Below, one piece after another: positions 1 to 8,500 of a stretch of 11,132 bases of DNA. How positions within the stretch are numbered: position 1 is the first letter of the stretch; every line of letters starts with the position of its first letter. This stretch comes from Dehalococcoidia bacterium. GTDB taxonomy: Bacteria; Chloroflexota; Dehalococcoidia; GIF9; UBA5629. The stretch spans positions 1 to 11,132 of the forward strand of contig JACNFS010000171.1 of NCBI GenBank assembly GCA_014384515.1. Reading direction: 5' to 3'. The position numbers were made by a program, and so were the translations under genes. The notes under the pieces were generated by a model that was not told where the DNA came from, made no database searches, and saw only the letters and a list, made by a program, of their open reading frames with translations.

Positions 1-908
<908 letters not shown>

Positions 909-943
909 CTAGGCCATTCTGGACTACTTTGTGCTGTGTAAGA

Positions 944-994
944 CACTACTTATAGTAGTGCAAACGCCCATTGACCTACTACATAATGTGGTAG
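944..994. promoter_or_regulatory. Two related palindromes, candidate operator pair
   Basis: CACTACTTATAGTAGTG (944-960) has perfect 7-bp arms around TAT. CTACTACATAATGTGGTAG (976-994) has 8-bp arms around TAA with one mismatch. Aligned on their centres they share ACTAC-N-TA-NN-GTRGT, and the centres are 33 bp apart, about three helical turns. They lie upstream of both divergent promoters: about 54 bp from the rightward -35 and about 72 bp from the alaS -35. A dimeric regulator binding both sites is a reasonable inference. The repressor family is not identified; the second site loosely resembles TACA/TGTA-type (BlaI/CopY) boxes but with a 3-bp centre. Confidence 0.5.
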
Positions 995-1047
995 CTAAGC
1001 GAGTTAGCGGAAACTCAAGTTTGCTCGAATCTCTATAAAACTGGCTC

Positions 1048-1076
1048 TTGCCATTTTAGCGATTTTATGGTATAAT
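1048..1076 (+). promoter_or_regulatory. Strong sigma70-type promoter for the protease operon
   Basis: TTGCCA (1048-1053) is separated by exactly 17 bp from a perfect TATAAT (1071-1076). TGG directly precedes the -10, which makes it an extended -10 element. Transcription should begin near 1083, giving a leader of about 60 nt before the start codon at 1142. It is the only good rightward promoter seen and probably serves both plus-strand genes. Confidence 0.8.
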
Positions 1077-1127
1077 TATGTTGATTCTATTTATTTCAAT
1101 CCATTCCTATCGTTTACATACACTTGC

Positions 1128-1135
1128 AAGGAGGT
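1128..1135 (+). promoter_or_regulatory. Shine-Dalgarno site for the secreted protease
   Basis: AAGGAGGT is a near-perfect match to the anti-Shine-Dalgarno sequence. It ends 6 nt before the ATG at 1142 and fixes that codon as the start. It is far stronger than the site in front of the following CHAT gene. Confidence 0.85.
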
Positions 1136-1141
1136 TGAAAA

Positions 1142-4100
1142 ATGGTTGGGAAGCATGGTCAAGAGCAGATCAGACAACCCAAATCAGGTCGCGCGGACAC
1201 TGCTCTGCTAATCCATCGAGGAATATCAGCCCTAGCGATCTTTTTGACACTGTTGATATTCCTTCCTCTGGCAACGCGCGCAGGCTGGGGAGGAAAGACC
1301 ACTGAAGCAAGGATTCAGGAAACACAGGAACCCGGCCCCGATGGCGACTTCGCTATCAGCTTTGTGCCTAACGGAAAGCAGAGAAACCCGGCCATCGCCT
1401 GCGGCCCAGAAGGGCAATGTCTGGCCGTCTGGGAACACTCTATAGAAGGCAACTGGCGCATATACGGACAGTGGGTGGTGAATGGGGAACTAGAGGATGA
1501 GAATTTCCCCATATTAGCAGCGCTAAGCAATCAGTACGATCCTGCCATCGCTTATAACAGCTCAAAGGACGAGTACTTTGTGTTGTGGTGGGACGATAGA
1601 GATTACGTTATGAGTGGCTACAACATCTATGGACGAGTGATCGCAAGCAGCGGGGAAGCAGGAGATAGCGATTGCCCTATCACTACCGCCCCAGGCGATC
1701 AACAGTATCCCGATGTCACTTATAATAGCACCATTGGCGAGTACCTGGTGGTCTGGCAGGATCTTCGTCACGGGGATTGGGACATCTTTGGACGCCGGAT
1801 TTCAGATAACTGTACACAGTTAGACAGCGGCTTTTCCATCTCTAGAGTACCGGGTCTCCAGAGGTATCCCGCCGTGGCTTACAACAACGCTGACAATCAG
1901 TACCTGACGGTGTGGTGGGACAACAGAAACTCGCCAATCACTGGCGAGGACATCTACGGACAAATAATCTTCCACGACGGCACTCTATTGAACGATAACT
2001 TCCCTATCTCCACCGCAGAGGGCCTTCAGGGTTATCCTGACGTGGCCTGTAACAGCGCAGATAACGAGTATCTGGCAGTGTGGGCCGATAACAGAAACGC
2101 GGCCAGCACCGGCTTTGACATCTACGCGCAGCGAGTGTCATCCCAGGGAGAACTGCTGGGCGGCGAAGGGCACCCCGGCGCCGATCCTGCGGTCAACTTC
2201 GCTGTATCCAGAGCAACGAATGACCAGGAGCATCCCGTGCTCGTCCACAATAGCAGCCTCAACCAGTACCTAGCAGCCTGGCAAGACCTGCGTCACGGGA
2301 ACTGGGATGTATTCGCCCAGTTGGTCTCAGGCCAGGGGAAGCTTCTGGACAAGGCCGGAAATCCCGGCGCCGATCCCGCAGTGAACTTCCCTATCTCAAC
2401 AGCCCCCAATAGCCAGGAGCATCCGGCCCTCACCTATGGCCGTGATGAGTACTCAGTCGTTTGGCAGGATAGTCGGCACTACGATTTTGTCGAAGAGGAC
2501 ATCTATGGGCAGCGGCTTTCAAGCAACATAAAACTCCTGGGCAGCAACTTCCCTCTCGTCACCACTCCTGTTTCCCAGAGATACCCCGCTGCAGCCCACG
2601 ATGGCCACCAAAGCTACCTGGTGGTCTGGCAGGATGACAGAAACTCAGCCGACACCTATTACGATATCTACGGGCAAATCGTGGATATCACTGGCCGCCT
2701 CCAAAGCACCAATTTTTCTATCTCCATAGCAGCAAGGGATCAGTATTTTCCCGCTGCAGCCAGCGACACCAGGGACGAGTTCCTGGTGGTCTGGCAAGAC
2801 TCGCGCCATGGCAGTTGGGACATCTATGGCCAGCGCGTCTCAAACGAAGGGACGTTATCAGGTGACGAACTCACGATATCAACAGCAGCCAGTGACCAAC
2901 GTTTTCCCTCCCTGGCCTATGGAGGTAAATACCTGATAGTCTGGCAAGACCATCGCAATGGGAATTGGGACATATACGGACAATGCATCTCTTCTGGGGG
3001 GGAGCAGGGAAGTAGCTTCCCGATAACCACTGCTCCGGATAGCCAGGAGCGCCCTGACGTTGTCTACAACAGCGCCAAAGATGAGTACCTGGTCATCTGG
3101 CAGGATTACCGCCGTGGGAATTGGGACATCTATGGACACAGGGTCTCAGGCCAGTGCTCCCGGCTAGGCGATGAGTTCCCCGTATCCCAAGAGCCGGAGC
3201 GCCAGTGGTATCCCGCTTTAGCTTACAACAGCGGCGAGAACCAGTACCTGGCGGTTTGGTGGGACCACAGAAACGCAGCCACTGGCGGGGATATCTACGG
3301 ACAGCGACTGTCACCTGGGGGCGAGTCACTGGGCGACGACTTTCCTATCTCCACCGCACAGGGCCTCCAACGTTTTCCCGATGCGGCTTATAGCAACTTT
3401 GACAATGAGTACCTGGTGGTGTGGGAAGACTATAGAAACCCCACCAGCACCGCTTTTGATATCTACGGACAGCGTGTTACAAGCGACGGGAAAATAAAAG
3501 GCGATAACTTTCCCATTTCTACGGCCCCAGACAACCAAGAGCATCCGGCCCTGGTCTATAATGATCTTGAGGATCAATGTCTGGCGGTCTGGCAGGATGA
3601 TAGGAACTACAATGCCCTCTCCTGGGAAGTCTATGGAGAGCTTCTGGGGGATGTGGCTATCTCCAAAGAAGCCCCGATAAAGGCACCCCTTGGCTCAGAC
3701 ATCATCTACACCATATCCTATCGCAACGAGGGCAGCGGAAACGCCCCAAACGTGCTGATTACCGACACCTTGCCTTCAGCGACGACCTATATATCCGACA
3801 CAGCCCCCTTCTCTCGAACCGTAGTTGGAAACACTGTGGTTTGGGAGGTAGGCACACTCAGTGGAGACGCTTCAGGTCAGTTCACGCTGGTGGCTAAAGT
3901 CTCACCCACAGCAACAACCGGTAGCATCCTGAGCAATACGATTCAAATCAGCACCAGCCTGTCAGAAAGCGATTACAGCAACAACAGTGCCCAAACAGCG
4001 ACCAAGATACCGCCCTGGACCTTCATGGTCTATCTCAACGGAGACAATGACCTGGACCCCTTCATGGACGAAGCCTTTAACAACATGGAGAAGGCAGCCC

Positions 4101-5485
4101 AAAACCCCGATGTTAACATCCTGGCGCTCTGGGACCGCTGTTCTCTGCTCTCAGACGACGGAACAGAGTGCTTCGATAAAGATGAAGGCATCGAAAACAC
4201 ACGGCTATACAGAGTTGAGTATGATAACACCGACCTGATAACATCGCCTGTCCAGGAAGTGGACTGGAATCCGGGCGAGTTGGACATGGGCGACCCTGCC
4301 ACCCTCGTCAACTTCGTCACCTGGGCCAAGGACAACTACCCTGCCAAACACTATTTCCTCTCGATTCTCGACCACGGCGGCGGCTGGTCCCCAACCTTCC
4401 CTGAAGAGTCTGAGCAGAAGCTAGCCTCCCTATCTCCCCCCGTCCCCCCCAACTTTGGGGGGCTAGGGGGGCAGGACCATTTCGTTCCCCTGCGTCGCAG
4501 CTATCACATGTTCGGAGGCACTGGCCTCAGTTGGGATTTCTCCGACGGCTACAGTTACCTGTCCACCGCCGAAATGAGACGCGCCTTCTGCAGCATGACC
4601 ATGGAAGGCACTGAAAAAATAGACGTAGTATTCTACGATGCCTGCCTGGTGGGGATGATCGAAGAAGTCTACGCGATCAAGGACTATGTCAACTATTTCG
4701 TCGGCTCCGAGAACGAGGCCTGGGGCTCCATGCCTTATGACCAATACATCAACTCCATAACTTCCTCTACTCAACCCCGGGAGTTGGCGGTAGATATTGT
4801 CAACGAGTATACTGAGTCCTTACCGCTGACCGGACATCCCTCTACCATGTCAGCCGTTGATCTGGCAGCAATCAACGAAGTCTCGCTGGCAGCTGATAGT
4901 CTGGCCAGGGCGATGATAAACGGCCTGAACTCGGCCGAGACCATGTTACAGATAAAAGATGCCTACCTCTTGACCCAGAAGTTCGACTACAACAGCGACT
5001 TCAGGCTCGAGGGGGACATTGAGGGCTACGTTGATTTATATCACCTCACATTGAAAATTCGGGAAAATGTAACAGATACAGCGATACAGGGTGCTGCTCA
5101 GTTGGTAACGAACGCGCTGCTGTCTGGAGACGGTGCATTCATCATCGCGGAGCAGCATCGCAGTGGTTATCCTTGGGTGATAACTGAGCCTTTGGAGTAC
5201 TGGAATTTGGATAATGCCCATGGAATATCCATCTACCTTCCCCTGGGGCAAGACTTGCAGATGACATTAGAAAATGAGGAAGGTATCACCAAAATCGTAA
5301 AAGTGCGTGATTGGTATACCGATGACCAACTATCGTTCGCTGCGAATACACAGTGGAACGAATTCATCACAGCTTACTATGCAGTCACCTCTACCCCGGT
5401 TCCCACATCCACATTGCAAGGGCCCAGAGGAGGGATTCGAGCCATCCGGTGGAGAATCTACCTCCCCATGGTGTTTAAGGAGTAA
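1142..5485 (+). CDS. Secreted clostripain-like (C11) cysteine protease with 14 propeller-type repeats and DUF11 domain
   Basis: This is a predicted exported cysteine endopeptidase of 1447 residues. A basic N-terminus precedes a hydrophobic stretch (about 28-46, ISALAIFLTLLIFLPLATRA), which reads as a signal peptide. Residues about 70-836 are fourteen repeats of roughly 52 residues with the core EYLVVWQD-R-NWDIYGQRVS. A DUF11-like beta-sandwich follows (about 838-950; NEGSGNAPNVLITDTLP). The peptidase C11 domain spans about 959-1410: WTFMVYLNGDNDLD, then LDHGGGW with catalytic His1078, then FYDACLVGMIEE with catalytic Cys1168. Clostripain family members cleave after Arg or Lys and usually self-process in the loop after the His. 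Here that loop carries a Pro/Gly insert and LRRSYH. A Pro/Thr-rich linker leads to the terminal YLPMVFKE, a tail I associate with exported Chloroflexota proteins. Repeats may bind substrate or cell wall. The domain calls are firm; the biological target is unknown. Confidence 0.9.
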   Translation: MVGKHGQEQIRQPKSGRADTALLIHRGISALAIFLTLLIFLPLATRAGWGGKTTEARIQETQEPGPDGDFAISFVPNGKQRNPAIACGPEGQCLAVWEHSIEGNWRIYGQWVVNGELEDENFPILAALSNQYDPAIAYNSSKDEYFVLWWDDRDYVMSGYNIYGRVIASSGEAGDSDCPITTAPGDQQYPDVTYNSTIGEYLVVWQDLRHGDWDIFGRRISDNCTQLDSGFSISRVPGLQRYPAVAYNNADNQYLTVWWDNRNSPITGEDIYGQIIFHDGTLLNDNFPISTAEGLQGYPDVACNSADNEYLAVWADNRNAASTGFDIYAQRVSSQGELLGGEGHPGADPAVNFAVSRATNDQEHPVLVHNSSLNQYLAAWQDLRHGNWDVFAQLVSGQGKLLDKAGNPGADPAVNFPISTAPNSQEHPALTYGRDEYSVVWQDSRHYDFVEEDIYGQRLSSNIKLLGSNFPLVTTPVSQRYPAAAHDGHQSYLVVWQDDRNSADTYYDIYGQIVDITGRLQSTNFSISIAARDQYFPAAASDTRDEFLVVWQDSRHGSWDIYGQRVSNEGTLSGDELTISTAASDQRFPSLAYGGKYLIVWQDHRNGNWDIYGQCISSGGEQGSSFPITTAPDSQERPDVVYNSAKDEYLVIWQDYRRGNWDIYGHRVSGQCSRLGDEFPVSQEPERQWYPALAYNSGENQYLAVWWDHRNAATGGDIYGQRLSPGGESLGDDFPISTAQGLQRFPDAAYSNFDNEYLVVWEDYRNPTSTAFDIYGQRVTSDGKIKGDNFPISTAPDNQEHPALVYNDLEDQCLAVWQDDRNYNALSWEVYGELLGDVAISKEAPIKAPLGSDIIYTISYRNEGSGNAPNVLITDTLPSATTYISDTAPFSRTVVGNTVVWEVGTLSGDASGQFTLVAKVSPTATTGSILSNTIQISTSLSESDYSNNSAQTATKIPPWTFMVYLNGDNDLDPFMDEAFNNMEKAAQNPDVNILALWDRCSLLSDDGTECFDKDEGIENTRLYRVEYDNTDLITSPVQEVDWNPGELDMGDPATLVNFVTWAKDNYPAKHYFLSILDHGGGWSPTFPEESEQKLASLSPPVPPNFGGLGGQDHFVPLRRSYHMFGGTGLSWDFSDGYSYLSTAEMRRAFCSMTMEGTEKIDVVFYDACLVGMIEEVYAIKDYVNYFVGSENEAWGSMPYDQYINSITSSTQPRELAVDIVNEYTESLPLTGHPSTMSAVDLAAINEVSLAADSLARAMINGLNSAETMLQIKDAYLLTQKFDYNSDFRLEGDIEGYVDLYHLTLKIRENVTDTAIQGAAQLVTNALLSGDGAFIIAEQHRSGYPWVITEPLEYWNLDNAHGISIYLPLGQDLQMTLENEEGITKIVKVRDWYTDDQLSFAANTQWNEFITAYYAVTSTPVPTSTLQGPRGGIRAIRWRIYLPMVFKE
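1349..3649 (+). repeat. Fourteen protein-level repeats within the C11 protease gene
   Basis: Each unit runs roughly FPISTAP-xxQ-xxPA-AYNS-xx-EYLVVWQD-xR-NWDIYGQRVS-xxG-LLGDN. Counting by the (V/L)W(Q/W/E/A)(D/H) and (D/N/E)(I/V)(Y/F)(G/A) pairs gives fourteen. Units 5 and 6 carry a shared extension (GHPGADPAVN and NPGADPAVN), suggesting one copied the other. Nucleotide similarity between units is strongest around the TGGCAGGAT and ATCTATGG codons, so the units are diverged, not recent, duplications. Fourteen beta-rich units of this size fit two seven-bladed propellers; that fold is inferred. Confidence 0.8.
4434..4474. repeat. C-rich/G-rich palindrome inserted in frame in the C11 domain
   Basis: Two C-tracts (4436-4441 and 4444-4450) face two G-tracts (4457-4462 and 4466-4471) across an AACTTT centre, forming an almost complete inverted repeat. 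In frame it reads SPPVPPNFGGLGGQ, at about residues 1101-1111 of the protease, between the catalytic His and Cys. Sequence and position look like a small dispersed palindromic element rather than protease sequence. Whether other copies exist in the genome cannot be seen from this window. Confidence 0.7.
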
Positions 5486-5536
5486 GTAACGGGTAACGAG
5501 TGATGAGTATGCTTCATTCTTCGTTAACTCGTCACC
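5486..5536. repeat. Intergenic heptad repeat and hairpin between the protease genes
   Basis: Immediately after the stop codon the sequence runs GTAACGG, GTAACGA, GTGATGA, GTATGCT, a 7-bp period. The arm GGTAACGAGT (5492-5501) pairs with ACTCGTCACC (5527-5536) with one mismatch, leaving a 25-nt loop that can fold further. No T-run follows, so it is not a standard terminator. It could attenuate or stabilise the message between the two genes, or be a small repetitive element. Confidence 0.6.
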
Positions 5537-5557
5537 TCCCAGCTGAGATTTGCTGAG

Positions 5558-8500
5558 ATGAGATACGACGACTTCGAGCTGTTGGTAATGCAGAAGGGTG
5601 CCGAGGGGTATCCCACGCGAGTGATTTCGGCAAGCGCAGGCGAGGGCCAGGGAATCCTCAACTTCAACTCCGCCTCCGGCGCTATCCAACGCGCTCTGAC
5701 AAGGATCAAGGCTGAAGAGACCGATGAGGAACTCTTCATTAGTCTGGGCAGGACGCTCTTCCAGCAACTATTCAATGGTGAAATAGAGGATATTTACAGA
5801 GCCAGCCTGGGATATGCCAGAGCGCAAGGAAAAGGTCTACGCATCAGGCTACGCCTTGAACCGTCCGAACTTGGCGCCATCCCCTGGGAATATCTCTACG
5901 ACGAGCTGAATGATCTCTTCCTGGGTGTCTCACCGGAAACCCCCATCACTCGGTACATCCAAGTGCCTGAGCCCCCTCGCTCGATCACCATCCATTCCAC
6001 ACTCAAAGTGCTGGTGGTCATTTCCAATCCAGTAAACCTGGCCGAACGTGGCCTGCCAGAGCTGGATGCTGAGAAAGAGAAGCAAGTACTAAGTCAGGCT
6101 CTGGAGGAGTGGGAAAAGGATGGCCTGGTGCAGTTGGAATTCCTCGATCACGCCATTGCCAGCGAAATCCGCGAGAAACTGCGACGGTACCAACCACACA
6201 TTGTCCACTTCATCGGGCACGGGGCTTTCAAGGACGACAAAGCGTACCTGGTTATCGAGGACGATGAGCGCCGATTCCGGTTGATCAATGACAGAACCTT
6301 CCGCGAGTTCTTCCTCGGCAGCGACTCCACCAAGCTGGTGGTTCTCAATGCCTGCCAGAGTGCAGCTAGCTCGTCAACCCAACCAATGGTGGGGCTGGCC
6401 CCTAATCTGGTGCGCCGAGGGCTGCCTGCAGTGGTGGCCATGCAATACAGCATCTACGATGACACGGCCATCAAGTTCTCCAGGGAGTTCTACCGCGCCC
6501 TGGCAGTGGGTTTTCCTGTGGATACGGCCATATCCGAGGCCCGCAGGGGGATCTATATTGACTGTGGGGCGGAGACACGGGACTGGGGCACCCCTGTGCT
6601 TTTCATGAGGTCCCCAGATGGAGTTCTCTTGAAGCTCACCAAGCCCATCGCCAGATCCTTGCGGCTGGAGTCCATCCCTGGCAGCGGCAACTTCATCGGA
6701 AGGAAGAGAGAACTTGACGAATATCAAAGAAGGCTCGATTCTCAGAATATAGTGGTTGTGGGGGGCACAGCCGGCGTGGGCAAAACCATGCTGGGCACTC
6801 AGATAGTGGCCCAGCAACCCCAAAGGAGGGCCTTCTGGCATACCTTCCATAGAGGTTTGAACGACAACCTGGAATCGGTCATCTGGGCCCTGGGAGGATT
6901 CCTGGCCACGAATCAGGATGACGCATTGCAGAGATTTCTCGACCTCAACATGGAAAAACTAAAGGATGAGGGGTATCGGTTAAGTGAGGCCATCAACCTC
7001 TTCATCCACAGTTTGGAACAGGGCTTATACTTGCTATGCTTCGATGACTTTCAAGTAGCCGATGAAGACAAGAAGATCAATTCCTTATTTGAGATATTCA
7101 ATGACCGATTGCAAAATACCAAAGTCATGGTGATGAGCCGCCGTAGCCCCCGCTTCGCCGATGCAATCGGCCTAGACTATGCGCCTCTAACGGGCCTCAA
7201 TGAAGAGGATGCCGAAGCCCTGCTCGATAGAGGTGCTATCCATCTGAGTGCAGAACTTTTCGCCAAACTCTATGATCAGACCCTGGGAAACCCTAAACTC
7301 CTGGAGTTGTTCATCACCTGGATGGAGAACAGAATATGGAGGAGCGACGAGGTCAGTGAATTTATAAACCGGGCATTTGGGGAAAGGGTGGAAGATTATC
7401 TGGTAAGAAACGTTTACGAAACCCTGTCAGCGGAAGAACAGAGATTACTCAAAGCGATCTCCATCTTCAGAGCTCCCGTAGACGAAGAGGCAATTGGCGA
7501 AGTATTAATTGAAGAAGGCATAGAAAACGTGGACCGTCTCCTGGACGCTCTCGTACACAAGTATGCGGTGCAAGAGTCCGACTACGGGGAGAAATACCTC
7601 CATTCCCTTCTGGGAGAGTTTTGCTACGATAGGCTTAGAACAGATGCCTCGTTTAGAACCAGATTGCATAAGAATGCAGGACGATACTATTATAGTGAAG
7701 AGGATTACCTTGAGGCAGCACACCATTATTTCGAAGCCAGGGAATACCGGAAATCAGCAGAAACCATCATTGACAATTTAGAGCAACTGATTTATGCTGG
7801 TCAGTCCAGTGCGATAATGGGGCAACTGAGGAAACTTGATCCCCAGTTGCTAGATGCAGAAACCTGGGCATCTGTTTGTATGGCTACAGGCGATGCTTGT
7901 ATGATAGCAAGTGAATACGATGCCGCTATAGAAAGCTACCAAACCATTCTGGAAGCCAAGCCTCTCCTACTGAGCTCCCGAAAAGTAGCAGATGTCCAAC
8001 GAAAGATTGGCGCAAGTTATCAAAGAAAAGGGCAATATGATCAGGCGCTAAAGCATTATGATGAGGGAATCCAGATATTGGGTGAGGGTGTTTCAGTTGA
8101 GATGGCAAGAATTTACGGGGACCTTAGCTGGATTTATGCCTATCAGGGAGAACACGAAAAAGCAATCGAAAGTGCTCAGCAGGGTCTCAAAATAGTTGAA
8201 GGAACGGGGTATGAAAAAGAGACTGCAGATTGCCACGATGCTATCGGGAATGTTTATCTACAACAGGGCGACTACGATAGAGCTATCGAGCATCAGAAAA
8301 GAGCCCTAGATGCGAGAAAGAGGATTGGAGATAGGCTTTGGCTTGCACGATCTTATATTAACCTTGGAATGGCGTATAAATTCAAGGGTGAATACGATAA
8401 GGCGCTTAAATACTACACGGATAGCCTGGCAACCTCTGAAGAAATCGGGGATATATATCGTATTGCTGGCTCACACGGTGAACTGGGTTTTGTGCAAGAT

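Noticed and set aside
5330..5767. 145-codon minus-strand open frame across the gap between the two protease genes
   Set aside because: It overlaps the well-supported ends of both genes, has low-complexity composition and lacks a ribosome site or a recognisable domain.
6374..6850. 158-codon minus-strand open frame inside the CHAT gene
   Set aside because: It lies entirely antisense to the conserved CHAT and P-loop coding region. Its length follows from codon bias on the opposite strand.
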